From Planctomycetia bacterium (lineage in GTDB: Bacteria > Planctomycetota > Planctomycetia > Pirellulales > JALHLM01), in assembly GCA_034440135.1 (NCBI GenBank), contig JAWXBP010000149.1:1-36516 (forward strand): a stretch of 36,516 nt of DNA. Reading direction: 5' to 3'. The notes beneath the pieces are model-generated. The model did not search any database, was not told the origin of the DNA, and saw nothing but the letters and a program-made list of their open reading frames with translations. Of this stretch, positions 9,147 to 16,970 are shown one piece after another; position 1 is the first letter of the stretch, and the number at the start of each line of letters is the position of its first letter. Position numbers and translations under genes: made by a program.

Positions 9147-9554
9147 ATGGCGACACAACACAAAGGGCTTACGTGGGCCGGGCGGATCATTGCCAGCTTA
9201 GTCGTGGCCATGCTGACGTTTAGCGCCGTGGCAAAATTCAGCGATGGCGCCGCCACCGAATTCGAACGGCTAGGTTACACGAAGGACGTGATCGTTCCGA
9301 TCGCGATCATCGAGCTCGTCTGTGCGATCATCTACGCGGTTCCGCAGACGGCAGTCTTGGGCGCCGTACTATTGACCGGCTACCTCGGCGGCGCGACTGC
9401 TACGCACGTGAGAGCTGGAGACGCGTTTGGCCAATTTATCAGCCCGGTCGTCGGCGGCGTCCTCGTCTGGCTCGGCATCTTTCTCCGCGATCCGAGACTA
9501 CGGGCCTTAATGCCATGGCGCAACCCAACGCCGCCGGTTACGCCACGCGACTGA
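9147..9554 (+). CDS. DoxX-like integral membrane protein
   Basis: A 135-residue protein of the DoxX/DoxX-like family. Four hydrophobic segments are visible: about 11-27 (AGRIIASLVVAMLTFSAVA), about 45-60 (VIVPIAIIELVCAIIYAV), about 64-82 (TAVLGAVLLTGYLGGATA) and about 97-112 (VVGGVLVWLGIFL). The ATG at 9147 was chosen because AGGA lies seven bases before it and the product then starts at the typical N-terminus; the frame extends further upstream, into the end of the preceding gene, without such a site. DoxX-like proteins are small four-helix membrane proteins linked in some bacteria to redox or thiol homeostasis; the role here is not determinable. Likely operon: SRPBCC, DoxX, then possibly the BNR/MoaD pair. 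Confidence 0.85.
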   Translation: MATQHKGLTWAGRIIASLVVAMLTFSAVAKFSDGAATEFERLGYTKDVIVPIAIIELVCAIIYAVPQTAVLGAVLLTGYLGGATATHVRAGDAFGQFISPVVGGVLVWLGIFLRDPRLRALMPWRNPTPPVTPRD

Positions 9555-9612
9555 GCCGGTTCGCAACTTTGAACACAAGCACCTTCAACACTCACTCAAC
9601 TGAGAAAAAACC

Positions 9613-10728
9613 ATGAGCCAAGTTCGAGTCCTCGTCGGTACGCGGAAGGGTGCGTTTGTCCTCACCTCTGACGGCAAGCGGCAGAAATGGGACGTCGCCG
9701 GGCCGTTTTTCGCCGGTTGGGAAATCTTTCATATGAAAGGTTCGCCGGTCGATCCGAATCGCATCTACGCCTCACAAACGTCCGGCTGGTTCGGCCAGAT
9801 GATCCAGCGCTCCGACGACGGCGGCCAGACTTGGAATCCGGTCGAGAACAAATTCGCCTACGAAGGGGAGGTCGGCCCGCATCTCTGGTACGACGGCACG
9901 CCGCATCCCTGGGAATTCAAACGCATCTGGCACCTGGAGCCGTCGCTATCGGATCCCGACACCGTGTATGCCGGCGCCGAAGACGCGGCGATGTTCCGCA
10001 CCACCGACGGCGGCAAGTCGTGGCACGAACTGGCGTCGCTGCGACAGCACCCGTCGAGCCCGTGCTGGACGCCCGGCGCCGGCGGCATGGGCTTGCATAC
10101 GATTTTGATCGATCCGACGGATCCGAAGAAGCTCTACATCGCCATCTCCTCCGCCGGCGCATTCCGCAGCGAGGACGGCGGCGAATCGTGGACGCCGATC
10201 AACAAGGGACTTAAGTCGCAGTACATCCCTGATCCGGACGCCGAGGTCGGGCACTGCGTGCATCGCATTGCCATGCATCCCTCGCGTCCCGGCGTGTTGT
10301 TCATGCAAAAGCATTGGGACGTAATGCGCACCGACAATGCCGGCGGCAACTGGACCGAGGTCAGCGGCGACCTGCCGACCGATTTCGGTTTCGTCATCGA
10401 CATCCACGCCCATGAGCCGGACACGGTGTTCGTTGTACCGATCAAGAGCGACTCCGAGCATTTCCCCATCGACGGCAAGTTGCGGGTGTATCGCAGCAAG
10501 GCCGGCGGCAATGAATGGGAACCGCTGGCGAAGGGACTGCCCGAGGCTAACTGCTATGTGAACGTGTTGCGCGACGCGATGAGCGTCGATTCGCTCGACC
10601 CGTGTGGCGTGTACTTCGGCACCACGGGCGGACAGGTTTACGGCTCGGCCGACGGCGGCGACAGTTGGAACGCTATCGTCCGCGACCTGCCCGCGGTCCT
10701 CTCAGTCGAGGTGCAAGCGCTGTCATGA
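9613..10728 (+). CDS. BNR/Asp-box beta-propeller (sialidase-like fold) protein
   Basis: A 371-residue cytoplasmic-looking propeller without signal peptide. Asp-box motifs (S/T-x-D-x-G-x-x-W) recur: SDDGGQTW (67-74), TDGGKSW (131-137), SEDGGESW (186-193), TDNAGGNW (240-247), SKAGGNEW (295-302) and SADGGDSW (345-352), giving about six blades. Family databases call such proteins exo-alpha-sialidase-like, WD40/YVTN/BNR-like or VPS10-like. The typical sialidase arginine triad and FRIP motif were not recognised, so hydrolase activity should not be assumed; it may be a binding scaffold. Its TGA overlaps the ATG of the next gene by four bases (ATGA), which indicates translational coupling to the ubiquitin-like MoaD/ThiS protein and suggests joint function. 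Confidence 0.85.
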   Translation: MSQVRVLVGTRKGAFVLTSDGKRQKWDVAGPFFAGWEIFHMKGSPVDPNRIYASQTSGWFGQMIQRSDDGGQTWNPVENKFAYEGEVGPHLWYDGTPHPWEFKRIWHLEPSLSDPDTVYAGAEDAAMFRTTDGGKSWHELASLRQHPSSPCWTPGAGGMGLHTILIDPTDPKKLYIAISSAGAFRSEDGGESWTPINKGLKSQYIPDPDAEVGHCVHRIAMHPSRPGVLFMQKHWDVMRTDNAGGNWTEVSGDLPTDFGFVIDIHAHEPDTVFVVPIKSDSEHFPIDGKLRVYRSKAGGNEWEPLAKGLPEANCYVNVLRDAMSVDSLDPCGVYFGTTGGQVYGSADGGDSWNAIVRDLPAVLSVEVQALS

Positions 10729-11021
10729 TCCGCGTGGAATTGCCGTATCATCTGCGGAACTTCGCCAAGGTCACCGGTCACGTCGAACTCGAACTCGACG
10801 GACCGGCGACCCAGCGAACGTTGCTTAATGCGCTCGAAGAAAAGTTCCCAGTGCTCCGCGGCACCATCCGCGATCACGACACGAAAAAGCGCCGCGCCTT
10901 CATCCGCTTTTTCGCCTGCAATCAGGATCTATCGAACGAACCGCTCGACGCGCCGCTGCCGGAAGCCGTGGTGAGCGGGAAGGAGCCGTATCTGGTGATT
11001 GGGGCGCTGGCCGGCGGATGA
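10725..11021 (+). CDS. MoaD/ThiS-type ubiquitin-like protein with C-terminal Gly-Gly
   Basis: A 98-residue beta-grasp protein. Starting at the ATG inside the ATGA overlap, the product begins [16 protein letters not shown], has the [23 protein letters not shown] element typical of MoaD/ThiS sulfur carriers, and ends in IGALAGG. The terminal Gly-Gly is what E1-like enzymes adenylate in MoaD, ThiS and archaeal SAMPs. Sulfur transfer or protein conjugation is therefore chemically possible, but no E1-like (MoeB/ThiF) gene is in the window. Coupling to a BNR propeller, not to molybdopterin or thiazole genes, suggests a role outside classical cofactor synthesis. The following palindromic repeat probably terminates the transcript. 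Confidence 0.85.
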   Translation: MIRVELPYHLRNFAKVTGHVELELDGPATQRTLLNALEEKFPVLRGTIRDHDTKKRRAFIRFFACNQDLSNEPLDAPLPEAVVSGKEPYLVIGALAGG

Positions 11022-11045
11022 AAAAATTGATCTCGGGCGTAGAGC

Positions 11046-11106
11046 CATAGTCTCCTTTCGCTCCGCGAAAGGCTCCGGACCTTTCGCGGAGCGAAAGGAG
11101 ACTATG
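11046..11106. repeat. Palindromic repeat family A, copy 1
   Basis: Two perfectly complementary 27-base arms (11046-11072 and 11080-11106) with a 7-base centre. Each arm is itself a hairpin, CTTTCGC-TCC-GCGAAAG in the left arm and the same stem with a GGA loop in the right. It lies between convergent genes and includes the TAG stop of the SDR gene (11102-11104). A bidirectional terminator or REP-like role is inferred. The second copy is at 16905-16965. Confidence 0.9.
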
Positions 11107-11863
11107 GGGCGGCCTCCGGCGAATACACTGTCCGCCCGCCATCCACCGGCAAGCACGCTCCCGTCACGAAGTCGTTCTCTACAAAGTGCAGCACCGCCTG
11201 CGCGATGTTCTCCGGGCTCCCTTCGCGTTTTACGAGCGTGGCATTGATTGCCTCCGCGCGTTGCGGCTCCGGTAAATCGGGCGGCAACATCACCGGCCCG
11301 GGCAGGATGCAATTGACGCGGACGTTCGGGTTGCGCGTGCCGAGTTCGGCGGCCATCACGCGCGTGAGCGTGGGAATCGCCCCCTTCGAGGGAAAGTACG
11401 CCGCGTAGTCGAGATAGGGGCGCTCCATGGCCCAGTCGCCGATGGTGACGATCGCGCCCCCTTCCGGTTGCCGCACCATTGCCAGACCGACTTGCTGGCA
11501 ACAAAGAAACGTGCCGAGCGTATTGGTCTCGAAGTATCCGCGTACGTCGGCGGCCGTCACTTCTTCCAGTCGCTTGCTCTTCCAGGTCGCCGCGCACGTG
11601 ACGAGCACGTCGATACGACCGAAGCGGGTCACTACGCCTGCCACCATCGCGCGGACCGCGGCCTCGTCGGCGAGTTCCGCCTGAAACGTCTCGGCGTCGA
11701 CGCCGTCGCGCCGCAACGCCTCGACCGTTTCCGCCGCCTCGTTCGCGGAACTGCGATAGTGAATCGCCAGCGCATAGCCCCGCGCCGCGAGCGCCTGGGC
11801 GACATGCCAGCCGACGCGGCGTTTTCCGGCCCCGGTCACGAGTGCGACTTTGCGTGGCGTCAT
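11102..11863 (-). CDS. Pteridine-reductase-like short-chain dehydrogenase/reductase
   Basis: A 253-residue classical SDR (Rossmann fold). The cofactor loop TGAGKRRVG (10-18) and HYRSS (35-39) resemble the NADPH-binding region of PTR1/FolM pteridine reductases. The catalytic Tyr and Lys are in YFPSK (Y156, K160). The usual catalytic Ser is absent; instead GDW places Asp143 where PTR1-type enzymes use Asp (family pattern I-T-D/G-D...ERP...Y-x-x-x-K). Reduction of dihydropterin or dihydrofolate is thus plausible but inferred; a general ketoreductase remains possible. The ATG at 11863 was chosen because a TATAAT sequence would start transcription between it and an upstream in-frame ATG at 11905, and GGA lies ten bases before it. 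Divergent from the NRDE gene. Confidence 0.82.
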   Translation of the reverse strand: MTPRKVALVTGAGKRRVGWHVAQALAARGYALAIHYRSSANEAAETVEALRRDGVDAETFQAELADEAAVRAMVAGVVTRFGRIDVLVTCAATWKSKRLEEVTAADVRGYFETNTLGTFLCCQQVGLAMVRQPEGGAIVTIGDWAMERPYLDYAAYFPSKGAIPTLTRVMAAELGTRNPNVRVNCILPGPVMLPPDLPEPQRAEAINATLVKREGSPENIAQAVLHFVENDFVTGACLPVDGGRTVYSPEAAP

Positions 11864-11903
11864 CTTGGCTTCGTCCGGTAGAATAGCGTGGTCACTGACT
11901 CCC

Positions 11904-11909
11904 ATTATA
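11904..11909 (-). promoter_or_regulatory. Perfect -10 box (TATAAT) upstream of SDR gene
   Basis: The minus strand reads TATAAT at 11909-11904, predicting a transcription start about 34 bases before the SDR ATG at 11863. No good -35 hexamer sits 16-18 bases further upstream, so this is a partial promoter match in the short divergent gap. Confidence 0.35.
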
Positions 11910-11916
11910 AGCCGCG

Positions 11917-12648
11917 ATGTGCACGCTCTCGGTGATTCCGTGGTCGGAAAACCCATCCTCGCCAGGGATCCGACTGGTCGTCAACCGTGACGAATCCCGG
12001 CTGCGTCCGCAGGCGATGCCGCCGACCGTGGAAATGTTTGGCGAGCGCCAAGCGATCCTGCCGCGCGACCGGCAGGCTGGCGGCACCTGGGTTGGCGTCA
12101 ATGACGCGGGTCTCGCGATGGTGCTCCTCAACGCCCCTGGTGCGCCGCCGCCGCATCCGATGACCAGGGGGGCGGTGATCCCTGCGCTCCTGGACGCCGC
12201 CGATTTTGATGAGGCCGTGGCGCGCGCCGAACGATTCGATACGTTGTCATTCGCGCCGTTTCGACTGGTAATTCTCGATCGAACGCGGTTGGCCGAGTTG
12301 GCATTTCGCGATTGGGCGCTGGCGCTGCGGCAGCGAATACGAATTGAACGTCCGGCGATGTTTACGTCGTCGGGGCTCGGCGATGCCGAAGTCGCTCAAC
12401 CCCGGAACCGTTTGTTCGCCGAGATGTTTTTGGACTCCGGCGACTGGTTCGCCACACAGGATGCCTTTCACCGCCATCGCTGGCCATGGCGCGCGGACAT
12501 CAGCGTGAACATGAGCCGGCCGGAGGCCAGCACGGTTAGCCAGACCATCGTCGAGATCACGAAGGAAGCGGTAAGGATGACCTACCACGGCGCGCCGCCG
12601 GATCAAGACGCCATGTCAATTGCCCTTAGCTTACGAATCGACAGTTAG
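11917..12648 (+). CDS. NRDE (TANGO2-like) family protein
   Basis: A 243-residue protein of the NRDE/TANGO2 family. The family signature is visible: an N-terminal Met-Cys (MCTLSV), the NRDE tetrapeptide (residues 23-26, VVNRDES), and GGTWVGVNDAGLAMVLLN (about 60-76). TANGO2-type proteins resemble N-terminal-nucleophile hydrolases, with the second-residue Cys as candidate nucleophile, and eukaryotic members are linked to haem or acyl-CoA handling. Its bacterial substrate is unknown. No signal peptide is seen, so it is cytoplasmic. The start is fixed by the conserved MC terminus; no clear Shine-Dalgarno precedes it. It is divergent from the SDR gene over 53 bases and ends at a family B repeat. 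Confidence 0.87.
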   Translation: MCTLSVIPWSENPSSPGIRLVVNRDESRLRPQAMPPTVEMFGERQAILPRDRQAGGTWVGVNDAGLAMVLLNAPGAPPPHPMTRGAVIPALLDAADFDEAVARAERFDTLSFAPFRLVILDRTRLAELAFRDWALALRQRIRIERPAMFTSSGLGDAEVAQPRNRLFAEMFLDSGDWFATQDAFHRHRWPWRADISVNMSRPEASTVSQTIVEITKEAVRMTYHGAPPDQDAMSIALSLRIDS

Positions 12649-12680
12649 ATCAACGACACTAGCCCGTCACGTCGATCAAA

Positions 12681-12777
12681 GTTGTGGCATGGTCTCCCGA
12701 CCATGCCACACGTCTGACCGAAGGTCTCCACGCGGGCAAGCCGGCTCCGTGGCACGGTCGGGAGACCGTGCCACAAC
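12681..12777. repeat. Palindromic repeat family B, copy 1
   Basis: A 97-base element with a hairpin at each end. The left hairpin (12684-12709) has stem GTGGCATGGTC and loop TCCC; the right hairpin (12749-12774) has stem GTGGCACGGTC and loop GGGA. The T-A pair of the left stem is replaced by C-G in the right one, so pairing is kept. The centre contains GACCGAAGGTCTCC. It lies between convergent genes (NRDE and M24 peptidase). The other copy, 18445-18541, is the same length and in opposite orientation. Confidence 0.88.
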
Positions 12778-12796
12778 GAAGATTTTTTGCAGCGCG

Positions 12797-13948
12797 TCAC
12801 GCACTCGCGTCAATTTGCAGCTTCAACATTGAAAGCAATTCAAACCCGGTCTCTGTCACCAGGTAGTTGCGTTCATAGCGCATGCCGGCGACGCCTTTGT
12901 GATATTGCCCCGGCTCGATGGCGATGACGTCGCCGGCGACAAGTGTGTCGCTCGAATCCGGCGTCAGGTACGGCGGATCAGGATGCCCGAGGCCGACGCC
13001 GTGGCCGGTGTGCGTCGTGAAGGTGTCGGCCAGGTGCTTGCTAGCGAAACTATCTCGGACGGTGCGGTCGATGTCCTTGCCTGCGACGCCGGCGCGGACT
13101 TTGGATTCCGCGGCGGTGATAGCGTCGATGCAAGCATGGTACAGCCGGAACTGTTCGTCGGTCGGCGTTTCGCCGCAGCGGAAGGTGTTGCAGAAATCGC
13201 CGCGGTAGCCGCGGACCACGACGGAGAAATCCAACAGCACCAAATCACCCTTTTCAATCACGCGATCACTCGGCGGCCCGCCGCCAGCTTCGCAGCGCGG
13301 GCCGGAGACGAAATCACCGTAGACGATGCACTGCTCGCCGGCGTTGAGAATCGCGGCCTTTTGCACCAGCAGGTAGGCTTCCATCTCCGTCATGCCCGGG
13401 CGAATCTCCGCCATTCCGGCGGCCTGGCCGGCGTCGATGGCGCGGATCGAGCGCATGATGACTTCCAACTCGTCGGCGTCCTTGCTGCGCTTGAGCGGGT
13501 GAATGATTGGATCGACGTTAGTGAGCTTGATCTCGCCGCGCTCCGCGCGCAGGCCTTCGACCACTCCCGCGGGGGTTTGCGAAAACTCCAAGCCGATGTG
13601 CTTGCCGGGGCACTTCTTCAGGCGATCCAGAATCGTCGCCACGAGCATCGCCTCGCGGTGGACGGCCGATTCCTTCCCACGATACCAGACCGGCGCGACC
13701 ACTTCGTCGATATGGGCTTGTGAGGCGAAGCCAGTCAGAAAGTTGTCGCAAACCAGGATGCTGGAGCCGTCCGAACCCAGGATCAGCAGCGAACCGGCGT
13801 TCGTCGTCCGAAACACGAACGGCGTGTGAAAGTAGTTCGCGAAGTACATCTGATGCTGCGGATCGGCGATCACGATCCAATCGGGCCGCTCGGGCAAGCG
13901 ATCCCAAAGACGCTGACGGCGGGCACGGCAACCGGCGGCGGTAAGCAT
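12797..13948 (-). CDS. M24-family metallopeptidase (Xaa-Pro peptidase/creatinase-like)
   Basis: A 383-residue cytoplasmic protein with an N-terminal creatinase-like domain (about 1-155) and a C-terminal pita-bread M24 domain. The five dinuclear metal ligands of the family are all visible: D240 in VLLDFS, D251 in YRGDFCNTF, H316 in HTGHGVG, E345 in IAIEPGQY and E359 in MRYERN. Cleavage of Xaa-Pro dipeptides or peptides, or a related C-N hydrolysis, is expected with Mn or Co type metals. The ATG at 13948 was preferred to a GTG at 14008, whose extension is not family-like; neither has a strong Shine-Dalgarno sequence. It is divergent from the metallophosphoesterase gene across a 391-base gap. 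Confidence 0.9.
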   Translation of the reverse strand: MLTAAGCRARRQRLWDRLPERPDWIVIADPQHQMYFANYFHTPFVFRTTNAGSLLILGSDGSSILVCDNFLTGFASQAHIDEVVAPVWYRGKESAVHREAMLVATILDRLKKCPGKHIGLEFSQTPAGVVEGLRAERGEIKLTNVDPIIHPLKRSKDADELEVIMRSIRAIDAGQAAGMAEIRPGMTEMEAYLLVQKAAILNAGEQCIVYGDFVSGPRCEAGGGPPSDRVIEKGDLVLLDFSVVVRGYRGDFCNTFRCGETPTDEQFRLYHACIDAITAAESKVRAGVAGKDIDRTVRDSFASKHLADTFTTHTGHGVGLGHPDPPYLTPDSSDTLVAGDVIAIEPGQYHKGVAGMRYERNYLVTETGFELLSMLKLQIDASA

Positions 13949-14064
13949 GGGCGGGGACTCGGCGAGGGGAAACTCGGAACGAGAAACGCGGAAGCCGGAA
14001 GTATGCACGATGCCGGCGGGCCTGGGGAGGTGCCGCTGGAGGGCGACTGGACCTCGATCCCGCT

Positions 14065-14129
14065 AAGCCCAGGGAAGGCCCTCGAAGTCGTCGGTGATAG
14101 CAAGGACTCGGGTGGCCTTCCCTGGGCTT
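14065..14129. repeat. Inverted repeat in the 391-base divergent gap
   Basis: AAGCCCAGGGAAGGCC (14065-14080) and its exact complement GGCCTTCCCTGGGCTT (14114-14129) flank 33 bases. It lies in the 13949-14339 gap between the divergent M24 and metallophosphoesterase genes. Operator, transcript hairpin or dispersed repeat are all possible; only one copy is in the window. I see no gene or clear promoter in the rest of the gap. Confidence 0.7.
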
Positions 14130-14339
14130 GGAACAGCGCGAGCGGCGGCGATCACCACTGACCGCCACCGGCACTCCACAATCGTTAATTTGGGCACAAT
14201 CGCTCAAAGCCGAAGGTGGGGATGGGCCGATAAGTGACGATGTGACCCGGCAGCTTTTGCGCAAATGCGCGGGCCAGGGACGGTATTTTCGGGACCGCGG
14301 ACGGCGTGGGTCCACGAACCTCGCGACAAGGACGTGGCG

Positions 14340-15839
14340 ATGTTGGTCATTATCAGCGATTTGCACCTCACCGACGGGACCAGCGGCGAAACGATCGCCG
14401 CCGGCGCGTTTCAGATTTTCGCCGAACGTCTCCAGGACCTGGCGGCGGGGGCTTCCTGCCGCGCCGACGGCAACTATCGTCCCATCGAGCGACTGGATTT
14501 ACTGCTGCTCGGAGACGTCCTGGACGTGATCCGTTCCGCCCGCTGGTCGGCTTCCCGAGTGCGCCCTTGGGACGATCCGCAGAGCTCGGAATACGTCGAC
14601 ATCGTCGGAAAAATCACGGCCGACATCCTTCGGCGCAACGACGAGGCGTTTCAAATCCTGCGTTCTCTCGCCTTACAAAGCGGGATCACGGTCCCGCCGG
14701 CCGACAGCATGGGACGCCCCGTCCCCACGGCCGCCGGGCAGCCGGTCGACGTGCGGATTCATTACATGGTTGGCAACCACGATTGGTTCTATCACCTTGG
14801 CGGCCCGGCCTACGACGTGATCCGGCAAGCGGTTGCGCGCAGCCTGGGGTTGGCCAACACGCCGACGCAACCCTTCCCGCACGACCCGGCCGAGAACGAC
14901 GAATTGCTCGGGCTGATGCGCCGACACCGTGTCTTCGCGCGGCATGGCGATGTCTACGATCCGTTCAACTTCGAAGGCGAACGCAACGCCAGCAGCCTGG
15001 GCGACGCGATCGTCATTGATCTGTTGAACCGCTTTGCGTTCATCGTCGAGACCGAGCTGGCGAACGAATTGCCGATCAGCACTCTGGCCGGCCTGCGCGA
15101 ACTGGACAACGTGCGGCCGATTTTGTTGATCCCGGTGTGGCTCGACGGCCTCTTGGAGCGCACTTGTCCTCTGCCGTCGATGCGCAAACAAGTCAAACGC
15201 GTTTGGGATCGGCTGGTCGATGACTTCCTCTCGGTGTCCTTCGTCCGTTCGCGCGACACCTGGTCGCCGACCGATCTGGTCGACGGGCTGGAGCAAGCGC
15301 TCAAATTCAGCAAGCAGCTTTCCGTCGGCTGGGCCAGTTCCGTGGTGAGCTGGTTGAACTCGGTTCGCGGCCGCGCCGAGGATTCGTTCTACGCGCACGC
15401 CTTGGCGGAGCAAGATTTTCGCAATCGCCGCGCCAAACACATTGTGTACGGCCACACGCACCACGCCGAAACCGTACCGCTCGACGCTAGTTATGCTGAA
15501 GGCTACGTGCTCAATCAGGTCTACTTCAACTCCGGCACCTGGCGACGCGTCCATCAACAGACGCGGCTGGCCCCGAATGAGCATGAGTTCATCCCGAGCG
15601 ACGTGATGACCTACCTGGCCTTCTTCCAAGGGGACGAACGCAAAGGACGGCCGTATGAAACCTGGACGGGCACTCTCGGACACCAACCGTCGGAAAAGAC
15701 CATCCACCGCGTCGACGCCCCGCCGTCGACCCATGTCAGCCAGCAACCGCTTTCGCCATCAAGAGTATCGGGACACGCCCCCCACTTCACCGCACTCCCT
15801 GCTCGCGCCGGGATCGTTCCCAGCCGCCGGCAGCGCTGA
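14340..15839 (+). CDS. Calcineurin-like metallophosphoesterase
   Basis: A 499-residue metallophosphoesterase. The family's metal-binding motifs occur in order: SDLHL (D7, H9), LLGDVLD (D59), VGNHDW (N146, H147), FARHGDVYD (H202) and VYGHTHHAE (H372, H374). The protein is much longer than minimal members, with a helical insert around 225-365. The start was chosen for AAGGA seven bases before the ATG at 14340, immediately before the first catalytic motif. No signal peptide is seen, so it is probably cytoplasmic. The substrate (phosphomono- or diester) is unknown; UDP-diacylglucosamine or cyclic nucleotide hydrolases share these motifs. The 3' end overlaps the following hydrolase gene by about 107 bases, or is followed directly by a later start, so the two are likely co-translated. 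Confidence 0.88.
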   Translation: MLVIISDLHLTDGTSGETIAAGAFQIFAERLQDLAAGASCRADGNYRPIERLDLLLLGDVLDVIRSARWSASRVRPWDDPQSSEYVDIVGKITADILRRNDEAFQILRSLALQSGITVPPADSMGRPVPTAAGQPVDVRIHYMVGNHDWFYHLGGPAYDVIRQAVARSLGLANTPTQPFPHDPAENDELLGLMRRHRVFARHGDVYDPFNFEGERNASSLGDAIVIDLLNRFAFIVETELANELPISTLAGLRELDNVRPILLIPVWLDGLLERTCPLPSMRKQVKRVWDRLVDDFLSVSFVRSRDTWSPTDLVDGLEQALKFSKQLSVGWASSVVSWLNSVRGRAEDSFYAHALAEQDFRNRRAKHIVYGHTHHAETVPLDASYAEGYVLNQVYFNSGTWRRVHQQTRLAPNEHEFIPSDVMTYLAFFQGDERKGRPYETWTGTLGHQPSEKTIHRVDAPPSTHVSQQPLSPSRVSGHAPHFTALPARAGIVPSRRQR

Positions 15840-16893
15840 GTTTCAAACGCGGATGCGCGGGGCCGGAGACGCGCTGCGCGCGGCTGGCGTCGGCGCGATC
15901 TACCTGGTTCACGGCACCTTCGCCGGCACCGACGCCCTGGGATTGTTCAGCGCGCTGGGGCGTGTGTTTCCGGGCGCTGCGAAACTGTTGCGCGGCCTGG
16001 AAAAGGCCATCGTCGACGGCGTCGCCGGCGAAAACGGCAACTACACGGCCGAATACGCGCGGTTGATGGAGAACGCGCTCTGCCACGGCGGCGCGCCGCG
16101 GATTCCGGTGCGGCTCTTTCATTGGTCGAGCGAGAATCATCACCTCGGCCGCGCCGACGCCGCGGTGCGATTGCTCGATGAGCTGCATGCACAGGAACTC
16201 CCCGCGGGACAGCGCGTTATCCTCTGGGGGCACAGCCACGCGGGAAATGTCTTCGCGCTGTTGACCAACCTGCTGGGCGCCGACACGGACATGCGTGCCC
16301 GGTTCTTCGAAGCGGCGCAAGTCTATTATCGCTGGCCGCTGTTCGGCTGGGCCGACATCGTGGTCTGGGATCGGATTGAAAAACTGCTCCGGCGCGAGGG
16401 CTCGCCGCTCGCCGGTCGTTCGCTCGACGTGGTCACGTTCGGCACGCCCATTCGCTACGGTTGGGACGCCGCGGGACACGCCAAGCTGCTGCACTTCGTG
16501 CATCATCGCCCTGCGCCAGGACACGCCGCGCACCGCGCACATTTTCCGTTGACGGTCGATGAAATCCTCAACGCCGAGCACGGCGACTACGTGCAACATT
16601 TCGGCATTGCCGGCACCAACGCCATGCCGCCGATCCTGGCCTGGCGCGCCTGGCGAGCGGATCGCAACTTGCACGCGCTGTTGCAACCGCACCTGCCGCC
16701 CCAGGGCCTGCTTTCGCGACTCAAATTCGGCGTCCGCGTCGCCGACGCGGGCGAGAGCTTGCTGGTCGATTACGGCCGCACGCACGAATCGCTGCTAGCG
16801 CATCTTGCCGGTCACGCGGTGTACACGCGCCGCGAGTGGCTGCTCTTCCATACGGAAGAAATCGTGAAGCGCTGGTACGCCGCGACGGGGTAG
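15733..16893 (+). CDS. Alpha/beta-hydrolase (lipase-like), start uncertain
   Basis: A 386-residue product from ATG 15733. The lipase/esterase features are an oxyanion-loop motif YLVHGTFAG (about 57-65) and a nucleophile elbow GHSHAG with Ser168 (LWGHSHAGN). A late VTFGTPI strand precedes a candidate His/Asp region, but the third catalytic residue is not certain. No signal peptide is visible. The start is ambiguous: 15733 overlaps the metallophosphoesterase by 107 bases and has no clear Shine-Dalgarno; the ATG at 15853, fourteen bases after the upstream stop, is equally plausible and keeps the whole catalytic domain. A lipid or phosphoester hydrolase acting with the upstream phosphoesterase is inferred from linkage only. 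Confidence 0.78.
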   Translation: MSASNRFRHQEYRDTPPTSPHSLLAPGSFPAAGSAEFQTRMRGAGDALRAAGVGAIYLVHGTFAGTDALGLFSALGRVFPGAAKLLRGLEKAIVDGVAGENGNYTAEYARLMENALCHGGAPRIPVRLFHWSSENHHLGRADAAVRLLDELHAQELPAGQRVILWGHSHAGNVFALLTNLLGADTDMRARFFEAAQVYYRWPLFGWADIVVWDRIEKLLRREGSPLAGRSLDVVTFGTPIRYGWDAAGHAKLLHFVHHRPAPGHAAHRAHFPLTVDEILNAEHGDYVQHFGIAGTNAMPPILAWRAWRADRNLHALLQPHLPPQGLLSRLKFGVRVADAGESLLVDYGRTHESLLAHLAGHAVYTRREWLLFHTEEIVKRWYAATG

Positions 16894-16904
16894 ATGCATT
16901 CCGA

Positions 16905-16965
16905 CACAGTCTCCTTTCGCTCCGCGAAAGGTTCGGATCCTTTCGCGGAGCGAAAGGAGACTGTG
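16905..16965. repeat. Palindromic repeat family A, copy 2
   Basis: Arms of 27 bases (16905-16931 and 16939-16965) around a 7-base centre, nearly identical to 11046-11106. The outer end reads CACAG/CTGTG where copy 1 reads CATAG/CTATG, a paired change that preserves base pairing. It again sits between convergent genes, eleven bases after the hydrolase stop and just before the stop of the propeller gene. Confidence 0.9.
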
Positions 16966-16970
16966 CAGGG

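Noticed and set aside
9613-10728. Calling the BNR protein an active sialidase
   Set aside because: Only Asp boxes are visible; the catalytic arginine triad and FRIP motif were not seen.
12899-13723. Plus-strand frame opposite the M24 peptidase gene
   Set aside because: It overlaps the catalytic M24 domain, whose metal ligands are intact; composition is typical of a shadow frame.
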